The notes beneath the pieces were generated by a model. The model made no database searches. It worked only from the letters and a program-made list of their open reading frames with translations, and was not told the origin of the DNA. The translations under genes were made by a program, and so were the position numbers. Below are positions 9,676-19,852 of a stretch of DNA of 64,000 bases, one piece after another. The DNA is from Aliiroseovarius sediminilitoris (lineage in GTDB: Bacteria > Pseudomonadota > Alphaproteobacteria > Rhodobacterales > Rhodobacteraceae), in the NCBI RefSeq assembly GCF_900109955.1, contig NZ_FOJB01000001.1:2790001-2854000 (forward strand). Reading direction: 5' to 3'. Position 1 is the first letter of the stretch. Each line of letters opens with the position of its first letter.

Positions 9676-10701
9676 ATGACCAATCACACGCCACGCGTCT
9701 TCTCAGGCGTCAAGCCTTCGGGCGGGCTGCAATTGGGCAACTACCTTGGTGCCATCAAGCGATTTGTGGACATGCAAGGGCAGGATTACGAGGCCATTTT
9801 TTGCGTCGTCGACCTGCACGCGATCACCGTCTGGCAAGACCCGAAAGAGCTGAAGGATGCCACCCGGGAAGTGACCGCGGGCTATCTGGCATCAGGGATC
9901 GACCCGGCGCAATCTGTTCTTTTCAACCAAAGTCAGGTGCCCGCGCACGCCGAACTTGCATGGCTGTTCAACTGCGTTGCGCGCGTGGGCTGGATGAACC
10001 GCATGACACAGTTCAAGGACAAGGCTGGCAAGAACGCCGAGAAGGTGTCGCTGGGCCTGTACGCCTATCCTGCGCTGATGGCTGCCGACATTCTTCTGTA
10101 TCACGCAACCCATGTGCCTGTGGGCGAGGATCAGAAGCAGCATGTCGAACTGACGCGCGACATTGCCGCCAAATTCAACCATGATTATGGGGCCGAAGGC
10201 TTTTTCCCCCTGCCCGAACCGATTATCGAAGGGCCGGCAACGCGCGTGATGAACCTGCGCGACGGATCAAAGAAGATGTCCAAGTCCGGTGAAAGCGACA
10301 TGGAGCGGATCAACATGACCGATGACGCCGACACGATTGCCAAGAAGTTCAAGAAGGCGCGCACCGATCCGGAACCTTTGCCAGATACGCTTGAAGGTCT
10401 CAAGGGTCGCCCCGAGGCGCGCAACCTCGTGGATATCTATGCTGGACTGTCCGAAACCACGCCCGAAGCGGTCATTACCGAGTTTGCAGGGGCCGGCTGG
10501 GGCACGTTCAAGCCTGCCCTGGCCGATCTGGCTGTCGCAAAGCTGGGGCCAATTTCAGAAGAGATGGCGCGGCTGATGAATGACAAGGCCGAGATCGACC
10601 GCGTTCTGGCGCAGGGGGCTGAACGCGCCGAAGCCATCGCCCAGCCAATCCTGGATCAAACCTATGACATCATGGGGTTTCTGCGGTCGCGCCGGGGGTA
10701 A
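9676..10701 (+). CDS. trpS: tryptophanyl-tRNA synthetase
   Basis: A class I aminoacyl-tRNA synthetase that charges tRNA-Trp in the cytoplasm. The 341 residues show the HIGH-equivalent segment [14 protein letters not shown] near the N terminus and the KMSKS loop KKMSKSGES around residue 200. [16 protein letters not shown] is also typical of TrpS. Length is normal. The 99-bp gap to the divergent rhomboid-like gene holds the promoter; a perfect stem follows the stop. Confidence 0.97.
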   Translation: MTNHTPRVFSGVKPSGGLQLGNYLGAIKRFVDMQGQDYEAIFCVVDLHAITVWQDPKELKDATREVTAGYLASGIDPAQSVLFNQSQVPAHAELAWLFNCVARVGWMNRMTQFKDKAGKNAEKVSLGLYAYPALMAADILLYHATHVPVGEDQKQHVELTRDIAAKFNHDYGAEGFFPLPEPIIEGPATRVMNLRDGSKKMSKSGESDMERINMTDDADTIAKKFKKARTDPEPLPDTLEGLKGRPEARNLVDIYAGLSETTPEAVITEFAGAGWGTFKPALADLAVAKLGPISEEMARLMNDKAEIDRVLAQGAERAEAIAQPILDQTYDIMGFLRSRRG

Positions 10702-10723
10702 ACGCGGGCGGCATCCACACTTG

Positions 10724-10750
10724 AAGGGCGCTGAACCACCTGCGCCCTTT
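10724..10750 (+). terminator. intrinsic-terminator-like hairpin after trpS
   Basis: AAGGGCGC at 10724-10731 pairs perfectly with GCGCCCTT at 10742-10749, leaving a 10-nt loop. Only a short T-run (TTT) follows. It lies 23 bp past the trpS stop, the expected place for a terminator. Confidence 0.65.
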
Positions 10751-10821
10751 CGCGTTCATGCCCTTTGGTGATCCGCGCAATTTCGGCTAGGCTGAAGGTT
10801 GACAGTCAAAGGGAGCGCGCG

Positions 10822-11457
10822 ATGAAACGGAAAGAATATACTGGTCAAGACATCACCGTAAGTTTCGATCTTGGGCGTTGCATCCATTCGCGAAATTGCT
10901 TTCTGCAATTACCCAAGGTGTTTGACCCGGGCAATCGCCCATGGGTGCAGCCCGACCAAGCCGCCGCGGAAGAGGTCGCAGCGGTGATCCGCGCGTGCCC
11001 GTCTGGCGCATTGGCCTATCGGCGTGGTTATGGGCGGGACGAACAACCGCCGCAGATCAACCGTCTGGCGATCCTTGAAAACGGGCCGTTGGTTCTGGCG
11101 GGCGACATCTCGGTCGAGGGTGGCGAAACGCAAACACGTGTGGCCCTGTGCCGCTGCGGGCAATCGAAGAATAAACCCTATTGCGACAACAGCCACGTGG
11201 ACGCGGGCTTCGCCACAACCGGTGAACCTGCACCAAAGACCCCGCCGGAAAAGGACGGGCAAGGGGGCGCAGTGAAGGTTGACAGGCAACCGGACGGTCC
11301 CCTGAAAATCGACGGGAATGTCGAGATGTGCACCGGAACCGGCAAGCGCATTGCCAAGCTGGGCATGGCATATCTGTGCCGCTGCGGACAATCGAAGAAC
11401 AAGCCGTTCTGCGATGGCAGCCACAAGCAGGCTGGTTTCAAGGACACGCCGGGGTGA
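10822..11457 (+). CDS. CDGSH iron-sulfur protein with N-terminal ferredoxin-like (Fer4_19) domain
   Basis: A 211-residue cytoplasmic iron-sulfur protein. The N-terminal 70 residues match the divergent mono-cluster ferredoxin domain (GRCIHSRNCF, then VIRACPSGALAYRR). Two CDGSH-type [2Fe-2S] motifs follow. The first is CRCGQSKNKPYCDNSH near residue 118, with Asn in place of the Gly. The second is CRCGQSKNKPFCDGSH near 188. The two repeats suggest internal duplication. Electron or cluster transfer is the family role; partners are unknown. The ATG at 10822 has AAAGGGA 8 bases upstream. The neighbouring hemerythrin gene makes a shared iron, oxygen or NO stress theme possible, but that is inference. 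Confidence 0.9.
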   Translation: MKRKEYTGQDITVSFDLGRCIHSRNCFLQLPKVFDPGNRPWVQPDQAAAEEVAAVIRACPSGALAYRRGYGRDEQPPQINRLAILENGPLVLAGDISVEGGETQTRVALCRCGQSKNKPYCDNSHVDAGFATTGEPAPKTPPEKDGQGGAVKVDRQPDGPLKIDGNVEMCTGTGKRIAKLGMAYLCRCGQSKNKPFCDGSHKQAGFKDTPG

Positions 11458-11501
11458 CAAACTGGGATGACAAGCCGGGCAACTGACTGCGGGGCTTGAA
11501 T

Positions 11502-11516
11502 TGTTATATCATAACA
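11502..11516. promoter_or_regulatory. perfect inverted repeat upstream of the hemerythrin gene, candidate operator
   Basis: TGTTAT-ATC-ATAACA is a perfect 6-3-6 inverted repeat. It lies 14 bp before the chosen hemerythrin ATG and 44 bp after the CDGSH gene stop. Its size and position suit a dimeric repressor or activator site. The half-site does not match the FNR-type consensus TTGAT-N4-ATCAA, so the regulator is not identified. Confidence 0.4.
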
Positions 11517-11530
11517 CTATCTGTTCCTGC

Positions 11531-12097
11531 ATGACACATATGCCAACCATAAGACAAAAGGCGCTCCCCGAAGACATGCGCCTGTTGCTTCGGGATTACC
11601 CACGCGAGGCGTGGCAGGATGACCCGAATTTCGCCGCGTCCATTCAGAACTGGATGGGGGCACATGTCATGTTTGGACAACTGGCCGAGTTGATCCGCCT
11701 GAACACAGAAGGGTATCTGGACAAACAGATCGCACCGGAAGATCACGCGCGGCGCCTGTCGCAATATGGGAACCTGCTGGTGCGCAACCTGCATGGGCAC
11801 CACCATTGGGAAGATCGCAAGTTCTTTCCAGAGCTATCCGCTGCCGACGCACGCTTCGACCACGGGCTGGACACGCTGGAGGCTGACCATGTCGTGCTGG
11901 ACGATCTGCTGGATCGGTTCACCCGGCAAGCCAACCGGGTGGTGACACTGACCCAGATGGATGAATCACAAGCGCGCGAAGAAGCCCAACCGGTGCACGA
12001 TATGACAGAAGTGCTTGAAGGTTTCCTGTCGCGCCATTTGACAGATGAAGAGGATTTGGTCGTGCCGATCCTGCTGCATCACAAATTGCGCGGGTAA
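11531..12097 (+). CDS. hemerythrin domain protein
   Basis: A cytoplasmic four-helix protein of 188 residues with spaced His and acidic residues expected for a di-iron hemerythrin site: WMGAHVMFGQL, HGHHHWEDRKFFPEL, DTLEADHVVLDDLLDRF, and SRHLTDEEDLVVPILLHHK. Such proteins bind O2 or NO, or repair iron-sulfur centres; which applies here cannot be read. Start choice is uncertain. ATG at 11531 or 11540 is plausible, and neither has a clear Shine-Dalgarno. A TTG at 11501 would place the upstream inverted repeat inside the gene and is less likely. Confidence 0.85.
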   Translation: MTHMPTIRQKALPEDMRLLLRDYPREAWQDDPNFAASIQNWMGAHVMFGQLAELIRLNTEGYLDKQIAPEDHARRLSQYGNLLVRNLHGHHHWEDRKFFPELSAADARFDHGLDTLEADHVVLDDLLDRFTRQANRVVTLTQMDESQAREEAQPVHDMTEVLEGFLSRHLTDEEDLVVPILLHHKLRG

Positions 12098-12101
12098 CAC
12101 A

Positions 12102-12129
12102 GGTGTCTGCGTCCGCTGGCGCAGACACC
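12102..12129 (+). terminator. perfect 10-bp hairpin after the hemerythrin gene
   Basis: GGTGTCTGCG at 12102-12111 pairs exactly with CGCAGACACC at 12120-12129 around an 8-nt loop. It starts 5 bp after the hemerythrin stop and ends 18 bp before the next ATG. There is no T-tract, so it may act as an mRNA-stabilising or attenuating stem rather than a strong terminator. Confidence 0.55.
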
Positions 12130-12147
12130 CAATACGGAAGGAATGAC

Positions 12148-12789
12148 ATGTTCACGAAGGAGACCCTGGCCTTTCTAGGCGATCTCAAGGCCAACAACAC
12201 TCGCGACTGGTTCACCGAAAACAAAGCACGCTATACCTTGCATGTGAAGGACGCGGCCAAAGTCTTCTGCGATGACCTCGCCTCACGGCTGGCGGCACGA
12301 TATGGCACCGATGTCACCGCGAAGATGTTTCGTATCCACCGCGATCTGCGGTTTTCCAAGGACAAAACGCCCTTTAACGCCCATGTGCATATCGGGTTCG
12401 GCGACGCCGCGACGGGGGCGGCGTGGATGTTTGGCCTGCATCCCGATGAACTCAAGATCGGTTATGGCCTGTTTGCCTTTGACAAACAGCGGCTGGCACT
12501 ATGGCGCGACGTTGTGGCAGGATCGGCGGGCGACAAGCTGACGGATCTGCTGGAAGATGCACGCCAAAACGGGCTGCGAATCCCGGAACCGGAGCTCAAA
12601 CGCGTGCCATCCCCCTACCCTGCTGATCACCCCAACGCCACATTGCTGCGTCACAAGGGTCTCGCCGTTTGGCAGGACGCTTTTCATCTGGATCACGCCT
12701 TGGGTCACGACGCAGGGACCAGGATCGCCGACGCATTACGAGCCTTCGACCCACTGCGCAACTGGATGGTGGAACACCTGCCAGCCTGA
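12148..12789 (+). CDS. DUF2461 (TIGR02453) family protein
   Basis: A 213-residue protein that matches the DUF2461 family. The N-terminal segment reads TLAFLGDLKANNTRDWFTEN; the family hallmark is FRIHRDLRFSKDKTPFNAH near residues 60-79, and HPDELKIGYGLF follows. The biochemical function of the family is unknown. ATG at 12148 is preceded by GGAAGGAA 5 bases upstream. It ends 13 bp before the convergent hisG stop. Confidence 0.85.
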   Translation: MFTKETLAFLGDLKANNTRDWFTENKARYTLHVKDAAKVFCDDLASRLAARYGTDVTAKMFRIHRDLRFSKDKTPFNAHVHIGFGDAATGAAWMFGLHPDELKIGYGLFAFDKQRLALWRDVVAGSAGDKLTDLLEDARQNGLRIPEPELKRVPSPYPADHPNATLLRHKGLAVWQDAFHLDHALGHDAGTRIADALRAFDPLRNWMVEHLPA

Positions 12790-12802
12790 CGGCGCTCGAT
12801 CT

Positions 12803-13501
12803 CTAGCGCTCAATACCCAGCTTCCGGCACAGTTTTGCCAGCGTTGCACGATCCACATCAGACCAATCGGCCTTGCGCGATTTGAACAAGGTGGCCTGGC
12901 TTTTGTGAACCGGTCCTCCCGACAGGATCTTCAGGTGGTTGGCCCGCAATGTCTCGCCGGTCGACGTGATGTCGGCCACCGCTTCGGCGGTTTCGTTCTT
13001 CACGGTGCCTTCGGTTGCGCCCTGACTGTCGACCAGTTGGTAATCGGCCACACCGTGATCGCGTAGATGATCACGGATCAAACGGTGATATTTGGTGGCA
13101 ATCCGCAGACGAAATCCGTGCTTGGCACGGAAGGCCGCAGCCACCGCGTCCAGATCGTCCAGCGTGTTCACATCAACCCAGCATTTCGGCACGGCTATGA
13201 TCAGATCGGCATGACCGAACCCCATCGGTGCAAGCTCGATCACTTTCTCATCCCACGCGCCCAGCTTTTCGCGCACGAGGTCGGACCCGGTGACGCCCAG
13301 ATGAATGCGCCCCGCCGCCAACTCCCGCGGAACTTCACCGGCAGACAGAAGCACCAATTCGACGCCATCTATCCCACCAACGGCGGCTGCATATTCGCGA
13401 TCGGACCCGGTGCGCGACAGCTCGATCCCTGCCGCCCCGAACCAATCAAAGGTCTTTTCCATCAACCGACCCTTCGAGGGTACGCCCAGCTTCACGGTCA
13501 T
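12803..13501 (-). CDS. hisG: ATP phosphoribosyltransferase catalytic subunit, short form
   Basis: HisG carries out the first step of histidine synthesis, joining ATP and PRPP. At 232 residues it is the short form, which lacks the C-terminal regulatory domain and needs HisZ. Visible motifs are LGVPSKGRLMEKT at the N terminus, GVTGSDLV, and DSQGATEGTVKNETAEAVADITSTGETLRAN (split here as DSQGATEGTVKN and DITSTGETL), the PRPP site. The ATG overlaps the hisZ stop by 4 nt. It is the last gene of the leftward hisS-hisZ-hisG operon. Confidence 0.97.
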   Translation of the reverse strand: MTVKLGVPSKGRLMEKTFDWFGAAGIELSRTGSDREYAAAVGGIDGVELVLLSAGEVPRELAAGRIHLGVTGSDLVREKLGAWDEKVIELAPMGFGHADLIIAVPKCWVDVNTLDDLDAVAAAFRAKHGFRLRIATKYHRLIRDHLRDHGVADYQLVDSQGATEGTVKNETAEAVADITSTGETLRANHLKILSGGPVHKSQATLFKSRKADWSDVDRATLAKLCRKLGIER

Positions 13502-14601
13502 TGCCCCGCCTCGCCTGTCAGGTCCAGCGTCAATTCGGGGCGGATCACGCCACCAACCGCCGGTATGTCACGCGCATCACCATTCTGGTTGCCCAACACA
13601 CGCGTCAACGCATCATAGCGCCCGCCGGTCGCAACGGGGGGCAGATCGGGCCGAGCCTCGGCATAGAAACCAAAGACAAACCCATCGTAATACTCCATCG
13701 AGGTGCGGCCATAGCTGACTTCGAAATCGAGCGTTGCGACATCAACACCGCGCCGCGTCAAAGCCTCGGCACGCATTTCAAGACGGTCAACCGCCTGCGC
13801 AATCGCAGGCATGTCCACGGCGAGATCGCGCAGATGTTCCAATACATTGGCCGTCGTTTCACGCAATCCCAGCAAGTCATCCAGCAGCTCGACTTCTTGC
13901 GCCGAAATGGGTGGAGCGGCGGCATCTTCGCGCAGGGCCGCAATCCGCTCGGCAATCTCGGCACGCGAGCGTAATCCGATCTGCGGCGTCTTGCAGTTCA
14001 TCGGCTCGGTCTGCGCCAAAAGCGCATCACGCCCTTCCGGCAAAGGCGCCCGCCCGGAGAACCGATCCAGCAAGGCACGGAAGCGGCGGGGACGCCAGAT
14101 GTGGCGCAGAAGGGCGGCCTTGCGACGCTCGGTCGTGCTCAGCCCGCGAACGGCGGCCAGCAGCAACCCCATGTCCCCGGTTGCGGCGCGCAGGTTCAGT
14201 GGTTCAAGAATCTCTTTCAGCAGCGCAAAAACCTCGGCATCCGCTTCAATCGGGGCGGCACGGTCAAAAACCTCATACCCCACCTGAAAATACTCGGACG
14301 CGCGATGCTTGGATTCGTCCTGTGCGCGAAACACCTCGCCCATATAGGCATAGCGCGCAGGTTCCGCCCCATCCGCCATGTGCATCTGCACCACAGGCAC
14401 GGTGAAATCCGGGCGCAACATCGTCTCACCCAGATCAGGATCGTGGGTCACGAAGGCGCGCGCGCGTATGTCCTCGCCATAAAGGTCAAGAAGGGTCTCG
14501 GCGGGTTGCAGGATATCAGTTTCGACGACGCTTGCGCCGTGATTTTCGAAGAATTGCAGAAACCGCGCGGCCTCGATGCGGACGCGTGCCTTGTCAGCCA
14601 T
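13498..14601 (-). CDS. hisZ: ATP phosphoribosyltransferase regulatory subunit
   Basis: HisZ is a HisS-like paralogue without tRNA charging activity that forms the hetero-octamer with short HisG and mediates histidine feedback. The 367 residues have a class II synthetase-like core: [35 protein letters not shown], and [15 protein letters not shown] near the C terminus. Start: two adjacent ATGs (14604 and 14601) both lie inside the end of hisS; the second, giving MADKARVR, is used. The physical link to hisG and hisS supports the call. Confidence 0.93.
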   Translation of the reverse strand: MADKARVRIEAARFLQFFENHGASVVETDILQPAETLLDLYGEDIRARAFVTHDPDLGETMLRPDFTVPVVQMHMADGAEPARYAYMGEVFRAQDESKHRASEYFQVGYEVFDRAAPIEADAEVFALLKEILEPLNLRAATGDMGLLLAAVRGLSTTERRKAALLRHIWRPRRFRALLDRFSGRAPLPEGRDALLAQTEPMNCKTPQIGLRSRAEIAERIAALREDAAAPPISAQEVELLDDLLGLRETTANVLEHLRDLAVDMPAIAQAVDRLEMRAEALTRRGVDVATLDFEVSYGRTSMEYYDGFVFGFYAEARPDLPPVATGGRYDALTRVLGNQNGDARDIPAVGGVIRPELTLDLTGEAGQ

Positions 14602-16069
14602 CATAACCCTCGACGATTTCGCGCACCTTGGCGACCATATCGGCGCGGTCGCATTCGAACTGGCTGGGGCGTTCTTTCCATTCCTCAAGCGTTGCGTTCT
14701 CGGCTATTTTTGCGCCCAACACCAAATCCTTGATTTGCACTTTTCCGGCTTCGAACTCGTCAGACCCCGCGATAATCGCGACGGGCGACCCTCGCTTATC
14801 TGCATATTTCAACTGATTGCCGAAATTCTTCGGATTGCCCAAATAGACCTCGGCCCGGATACCCGCTTGCCTCAACTCGCCTACCATCTCCTGATACTCA
14901 GCAAGCCGGGATTTATCCATCACGGTCACGACAACGGGACCAACGGTCTCGCCATCCATCCGCCCCTTGGCGCGCAAGGCCGCCAACAGGCGATCCACAC
15001 CAATCGACACGCCCGTCGCGGGCACGGCCTGACCAGTGAAACGCCTGACCAGATCGTCATATCGACCACCCCCGGCCACCGATCCGAACTGACGCGGGCG
15101 TCCCTTTTCGTCAAGGATTTCGAAAGTCAGTTCAGCCTCAAAGACCGGACCCGTGTAATAGCCAAGACCACGCACGACCGAGGGGTCGATAACGATGCGG
15201 TCGGGGCCGTAGCCTTGGGCGGCCAACAGAGTTGCGATCTCGTTCAACTCGGTCACGCCTTCGGCGCCAATGGCGCTATCGCCCACGGCAGCGCGCAGGT
15301 TGGCCAGTGTCTTGTCCGCAGTTTTGCCTTTCGAGGTCAGGAACGCCAACACGGGTTGTGCCTGTTCCTCCGACAGCCCGACCCCATCGATATACGCGCC
15401 CGAAGCATCCAGACGACCGTTGCCCAGAAGCTCGCGCACCCCGGCCTCACCAACTTTGTCAAACTTGTCGATGGTGCGCAGAACAGCATCGCGGGTGGGG
15501 CCTTCGTCAACGCCCATCACCTCCAATACACCATTCAAAACCTTGCGATTGTTCACCCGCACGACATAGTCGCCGCGTGGGATGCCGACGGTCTCCAACG
15601 TATCCGCCAGCAGCGCGCAAATCTCGGCATCCGCCGCCATGGAGGCCGTGCCAACCGTATCCGCATCACACTGATAAAACTGACGAAACCGCCCCGGACC
15701 GGGCTTTTCGTTGCGCCATACCGGCCCCATCGCATAACGGCGATACGGGGTGGGCAGATCGTTGCGATGCTGTGCATAAACGCGGGCCAAGGGCGCGGTC
15801 AGATCATAGCGCAGCGCGAGCCAACTGTCGTCGTCGTCTTGCCACGCGAACACACCCTCGTTCGGGCGATCCACATCCGGCAGGAACTTGCCCAGCGCCT
15901 CGACCGTTTCCACCGCCGAGCTTTCCAGCGCATCGAAGCCATAGCGATGATAAACCGCCGCGATCTGGTCGAGCATCCGTTTCCGCTCGTCCACCTCTGC
16001 GCCGAAATAGTCGCGAAACCCCTTGGGCGTGATCGCCTTGGGGCGGGGCTGTTTTTTCTGCTTGGCCAT
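14594..16069 (-). CDS. hisS: histidyl-tRNA synthetase
   Basis: A class II synthetase of 491 residues that charges tRNA-His. Motif 1 and 2 regions are visible ([53 protein letters not shown]). The HisRS-specific [11 protein letters not shown] and [12 protein letters not shown] are present, with a C-terminal anticodon-binding domain. The ATG at 16069 gives [12 protein letters not shown] frame open further upstream to 16246 would add 59 residues without family similarity and overlap slyX. It is first in the hisS-hisZ-hisG operon, linking histidine use and synthesis. Confidence 0.96.
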   Translation of the reverse strand: MAKQKKQPRPKAITPKGFRDYFGAEVDERKRMLDQIAAVYHRYGFDALESSAVETVEALGKFLPDVDRPNEGVFAWQDDDDSWLALRYDLTAPLARVYAQHRNDLPTPYRRYAMGPVWRNEKPGPGRFRQFYQCDADTVGTASMAADAEICALLADTLETVGIPRGDYVVRVNNRKVLNGVLEVMGVDEGPTRDAVLRTIDKFDKVGEAGVRELLGNGRLDASGAYIDGVGLSEEQAQPVLAFLTSKGKTADKTLANLRAAVGDSAIGAEGVTELNEIATLLAAQGYGPDRIVIDPSVVRGLGYYTGPVFEAELTFEILDEKGRPRQFGSVAGGGRYDDLVRRFTGQAVPATGVSIGVDRLLAALRAKGRMDGETVGPVVVTVMDKSRLAEYQEMVGELRQAGIRAEVYLGNPKNFGNQLKYADKRGSPVAIIAGSDEFEAGKVQIKDLVLGAKIAENATLEEWKERPSQFECDRADMVAKVREIVEGYDG

Positions 16070-16201
16070 GACTGGTCCCGGTTCAATATGTATCGCGGGC
16101 GGTCTAGCGGATGGGGGCGTCAGGGGCAAGGAAAGCCTGTCATTCGCGCTTGTGTAAAAAACCGCTGGGTCTTGCGGCAAAGCCACGCTATCACGCCCCC
16201 C

Positions 16202-16411
16202 ATGACACACGATCGCCTGACCCAATTGGAAGAAAGCATCGCCCACCTGTCCCGCCAGGTTGAGGAGTTGAACGAGGTTGTCACGCGGCAGGATACCGAA
16301 TTGTCAAAGATGACCCACCGCGTTCGTATGTTGATGCAACGCGAAGCCGAGCGGGAACAGGCCAATTCCGGTGGCGTGGTCTTGGGCGACGAACGCCCAC
16401 CGCATTACTGA
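16202..16411 (+). CDS. slyX: SlyX family protein
   Basis: A 69-residue protein that is almost entirely coiled coil, with heptads through [20 protein letters not shown] and [19 protein letters not shown], and the common SlyX C-terminal end GDERPPHY. Function is unknown in all species. It is divergent from hisS. No good Shine-Dalgarno precedes the ATG, so translation may start inefficiently or from a leaderless message. The coding frame is also open far upstream, which is a GC effect. Confidence 0.85.
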   Translation: MTHDRLTQLEESIAHLSRQVEELNEVVTRQDTELSKMTHRVRMLMQREAEREQANSGGVVLGDERPPHY

Positions 16412-16513
16412 CGCCCGGTTTTCATGACCCAGGGTATTCACCGTGTCGCATTGGTCAACATCTGACACCGACGAAAGCACAGGCAAAGCCCCTGATCGCA
16501 CTCGAAATCAAAG

Positions 16514-17440
16514 CTAGGCGCCCATACACCAGCGCATGACCGCTTTCTGCGCGTGAAGCCGGTTCTCGGCCTCGTCAAAGATCACCGATTGCGGGCCGTC
16601 CATGACCGCATTGGTCACTTCTTCCTCGCGGTGGGCCGGCAGGCAATGCATGAACAATGCATCCGGTTTGGCATGGGCCATCAGTGCATCGTTGATCTGG
16701 TAAGGGCGCAGCAGATTGTGGCGACGTTCCCGCGCCGAGGGCGCGTCGTGCATCGAAACCCATGTATCAGCCACGATCAGATCGGCCCCATCCACGGCCT
16801 GCACCGGATCGCGCACGATCTCGATATTGGCACCCTTGGCACGCGCCTCTTGCACAAACACCGTTTCGGGGTCCAACACCTCCGGTCCGGTGAAAGTCAC
16901 GTCAAACCCAAACTGGCCCGCCGCATGCAGGAACGAGGCACAGACATTGTTGCCGTCCCCCGCCCAGACGACTTTCTTGCCCGCAATTGGCCCGCGATGT
17001 TCTTCGTAGGTCAGGATATCCGCCATGATCTGACAGGGGTGCGAACGGTTGGTCAGCCCGTTGATCACCGGCACATCGGCATATTCCGCCATCTCGAGCA
17101 GTGTCGCTTCTTCAAAGGTGCGGATCATGATCATGTCGACATAGCGGCTCAGCACGCGGGCAGTGTCGGCCACCGTCTCGCCGTGCCCCAACTGCATTTC
17201 CGAGCCGGACAGAACCATCGTCTGCCCACCCATTTGTCGCACACCCACATCGAAGCTGACGCGGGTCCGGGTCGAGGGCTTTTCAAAGATCAGCGCGACC
17301 ATATGGTCTTTCAGCGGCTGTTCATCGTCCAAAGCCCCTTTGGGCTTGCCTGCGCGGGCTTGCTTGATGCGATGCGCCTCGGACATCATGCTGGTCAGAT
17401 CGGCTTTGTCGGTTTTGTTGATATCAAGAAAATGCGTCAT
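16514..17440 (-). CDS. argF: ornithine carbamoyltransferase
   Basis: ArgF converts ornithine and carbamoyl phosphate to citrulline in arginine synthesis. The 308-residue protein has the carbamoyl phosphate motif [12 protein letters not shown], the segment [10 protein letters not shown] and the ornithine-side loop FMHCLPAHR. All expected residues are present and the length is normal. Its ATG overlaps the argD stop by 4 nt, so argD-argF are translationally coupled. carB, which makes the other substrate, lies 5.5 kb away. Confidence 0.97.
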   Translation of the reverse strand: MTHFLDINKTDKADLTSMMSEAHRIKQARAGKPKGALDDEQPLKDHMVALIFEKPSTRTRVSFDVGVRQMGGQTMVLSGSEMQLGHGETVADTARVLSRYVDMIMIRTFEEATLLEMAEYADVPVINGLTNRSHPCQIMADILTYEEHRGPIAGKKVVWAGDGNNVCASFLHAAGQFGFDVTFTGPEVLDPETVFVQEARAKGANIEIVRDPVQAVDGADLIVADTWVSMHDAPSARERRHNLLRPYQINDALMAHAKPDALFMHCLPAHREEEVTNAVMDGPQSVIFDEAENRLHAQKAVMRWCMGA

Positions 17441-18621
17441 TGGGTCTGGCCCTCCACAGCCTTCGCAGCGGTTTCAAGGCGGGTGATGGCCTCGGCAATG
17501 TCTTCGTCTTCGATGGTCAGCGCGGGCAAGATGCGCAGCACGTTATCCGCCGCTGGCACGCACAGCACACCCGCGCCGTAACAGGCTGTCAGAACATCCG
17601 TATTGGGGGCTTTGCATTTCAACCCCAACATTAATCCTGTGCCGCGAACGGCGTCGAACACGTTTGGATGAGCTGCCACCAGTCCTTCCAGCTTTTGTCG
17701 CAGCAACCCCGCTTTGCGGTTCACTTCGTTCAAGAATTCCGGATCGGCAATGATGTCGACAACCCGCGCCCCGATCGCACAGGCCAGTGGGTTGCCGCCA
17801 TAGGTGGATCCATGCGTGCCCGCGACCATGCCGCTGGCAGCGTCTTCTGTTGCCAGAACAGCGCCCAGAGGGAAGCCGCCACCGATACCCTTGGCCACCA
17901 TCATGATGTCAGGCGTCACGCCGGAATATTCATGTGCAAACAACCGACCTGTCCGGCCCATGCCACACTGCACCTCGTCAAAAATCAAAAGCGCCCCAGC
18001 CTCGTCGCAGGCCACACGGATCGCGGTCAACTCGTCATCCGGCACCGGGCGAATACCGCCTTCACCCTGCACGGGTTCGATGATGACCGCGGCCACTTCC
18101 CCACCCGACAGTGCGTTGGTCAGCCCGTCCATATCGCCGAAGGGCAGATGGGTGAAGCCGGGCAGAAGCGGGCCGAAGCCCTTGGTCAGCTTTTCGCCCC
18201 CCGCGGCCGCAATCCCGGCGGACGACCGGCCATGGAACGAGCCTTCAAAACCAATGATGCGCGTCCGCTCTGGCTGCCCTTTGTCATACCAATGTTTGCG
18301 CGCCATTTTTACCGCAAGCTCACACGCTTCGGTGCCTGAATTGGTAAAGAACGCGGTATCCGCGAAGGTCAGATCCACCAACTTGTCTGCAAGTTTCTGC
18401 TGCTGCGGAATGGTATAGAGGTTCGACACATGCCACAGTTTTGCACCCTGCTCAGTCAGCGCCTCGACCAACGCCGGATGGGCATGGCCCAGCGCATTCA
18501 CCGCGATCCCTGCGCCAAGATCCAGATATCGCTCGCCGCCTGCCGTCACAAGCCAGCTGCCTTGGCCATGCTCGAACGCAAGATCAACACGGTTATAGGT
18601 TGGAAGAAGCGACGGGATCAT
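17437..18621 (-). CDS. argD: acetylornithine aminotransferase
   Basis: A PLP-dependent class III aminotransferase of 394 residues acting in arginine synthesis, and often also as succinyl-diaminopimelate aminotransferase in lysine synthesis. Key parts: [38 protein letters not shown], and the PLP lysine segment [15 protein letters not shown]. The ATG at 18621 ([11 protein letters not shown]) is preceded by AAAGGA. The 234-bp gap up to the divergent transporter gene (18622-18855) contains a 7-bp stem CCGCGTC/GACGCGG at 18693-18709 and no other recognisable element. Confidence 0.94.
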   Translation of the reverse strand: MIPSLLPTYNRVDLAFEHGQGSWLVTAGGERYLDLGAGIAVNALGHAHPALVEALTEQGAKLWHVSNLYTIPQQQKLADKLVDLTFADTAFFTNSGTEACELAVKMARKHWYDKGQPERTRIIGFEGSFHGRSSAGIAAAGGEKLTKGFGPLLPGFTHLPFGDMDGLTNALSGGEVAAVIIEPVQGEGGIRPVPDDELTAIRVACDEAGALLIFDEVQCGMGRTGRLFAHEYSGVTPDIMMVAKGIGGGFPLGAVLATEDAASGMVAGTHGSTYGGNPLACAIGARVVDIIADPEFLNEVNRKAGLLRQKLEGLVAAHPNVFDAVRGTGLMLGLKCKAPNTDVLTACYGAGVLCVPAADNVLRILPALTIEDEDIAEAITRLETAAKAVEGQTQ

Positions 18622-18855
18622 GTCGGTATCCTTTATTAAAGAAGCCTTTGGGTGCCGTATGGCGGGCCTCAAGTCAACAATTTCGGAAAGGGCCGCGTCA
18701 TCGACGCGGGGAACAAACGGGGCAGGCGTCAGGCGCGGATGCGTCGGCGTCGGGTGTCAGCGATATGCGTGCGTTTGATCATGAGGCGGGCTTACGCCAA
18801 GGACACGCGGCTGTCCACCCTTTTCAGAACGCCGCCAAACCCTTAAGCGGGTTAA

Positions 18856-19743
18856 ATGGAGACTCGCCCCACCCCGACCCACAACCCGTTGGCGGCAGCA
18901 GGTTTCATGCTGCTGGCATCGTCACTGATTGCTGGCACAACGCTGATGGCAAAGCTTGTCGGGCGTGATAGCTTGGGCGACCCTCTGCACCCCTTGCAAA
19001 TCAGTCATGGACGGTTTCTGTTTGCGTTTCTGGCGATCAGCACGGTGGTCGCGCTCAAACGTCCGGCCCTGCGCAACGCGAATATCCCCTTGCACATCGC
19101 CCGATCTGTTGCGGGCTGGACCGGAATTTCCCTGATGTTTGCCGCGGTTGGCTTCATCCCGCTGGCCGACGCCACCGCGATCAGTTTTCTGAACCCGGTC
19201 TTCGCCATGGTGTTTGCCATCGTCTTGCTGGGGGAACAGGTGGGACCGTGGCGCTGGATCGCGGCTGCCATCGCGCTGATCGGGGCGGTCGTGCTGATCC
19301 GCCCGGGCGCGGACAGCTTTCATCCGGCCGCGTTTCTGGCACTGGCCGCCGCTATGGTCATGGGGTTGGAGATCACGCTGATCAAACGCCTGACCGGTCG
19401 GGAAGCCCCGCTGCAAATCCTGTGGATCAATAATGGCATCGGCCTGACGGTGGCAACCATGGCGGTGATCTGGGTCTGGGTGCCCCCCACACCCGCGCAA
19501 TGGACGGCCCTTGCCGCCCTTGGGTTTATGATGGCATTGGCGCAAACCTGCTTTATCCAATCCATGAGGCGCGCCGATGCAAGCTTTGCCGTGCCGTTTT
19601 CCTATGCCACATTGGTTTTCGCTGGTCTGTATGATTTCGGCGTGTTTGGCGTCGTTCCCGTCCCCACCAGCCTGCTTGGGGCTGCGATCATCATCGCGGG
19701 CGGCGTGCTTCTGGTCTGGCGGGAAGGACGCAGGGCGGCCTGA
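18856..19743 (+). CDS. EamA/DMT-family membrane transporter
   Basis: A 295-residue inner-membrane protein with about ten hydrophobic helices in two EamA halves. The typical mid-protein segment is PLADATAISFLNPVFAMVFA, and the second half contains FAVPFSYATLVFAGLYDF. The family exports or imports small metabolites such as amino acids, and the substrate cannot be inferred. Near the start, ASSLIAGTTLMAKLVG is typical of the first helix. It ends 109 bp before gcrA and is probably a separate unit. Confidence 0.88.
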   Translation: METRPTPTHNPLAAAGFMLLASSLIAGTTLMAKLVGRDSLGDPLHPLQISHGRFLFAFLAISTVVALKRPALRNANIPLHIARSVAGWTGISLMFAAVGFIPLADATAISFLNPVFAMVFAIVLLGEQVGPWRWIAAAIALIGAVVLIRPGADSFHPAAFLALAAAMVMGLEITLIKRLTGREAPLQILWINNGIGLTVATMAVIWVWVPPTPAQWTALAALGFMMALAQTCFIQSMRRADASFAVPFSYATLVFAGLYDFGVFGVVPVPTSLLGAAIIIAGGVLLVWREGRRAA

Positions 19744-19852
19744 TGCCGCTTCTGTGCTTGTATCCCCCGGCACTATGACTAAAATAGCCGCTTGTGAATT
19801 CACTGGGCCGTTTGGGTAACTCCGCGTCCCGACCCCAAGAACGGGAAGAAAT

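Noticed and set aside
8540-9694. A 384-codon minus-strand frame overlapping the rhomboid-like gene
   Set aside because: It lies in a different frame from the recognised membrane protein and has no hydrophobic pattern or domain.
14576-16201. A long plus-strand frame running into slyX
   Set aside because: Antisense to hisS and hisZ; only the last 69 codons, from 16202, look like a real protein (SlyX).
18693-18709. CCGCGTC-ATC-GACGCGG stem between argD and the EamA gene as a terminator
   Set aside because: It lies in a divergent promoter region where no transcript ends, has no T-run and a 3-nt loop.
19794-19803. GTGAATTCAC palindrome upstream of gcrA as a GcrA/CcrM site
   Set aside because: It is not a GANTC site; a 10-bp palindrome alone is weak evidence.
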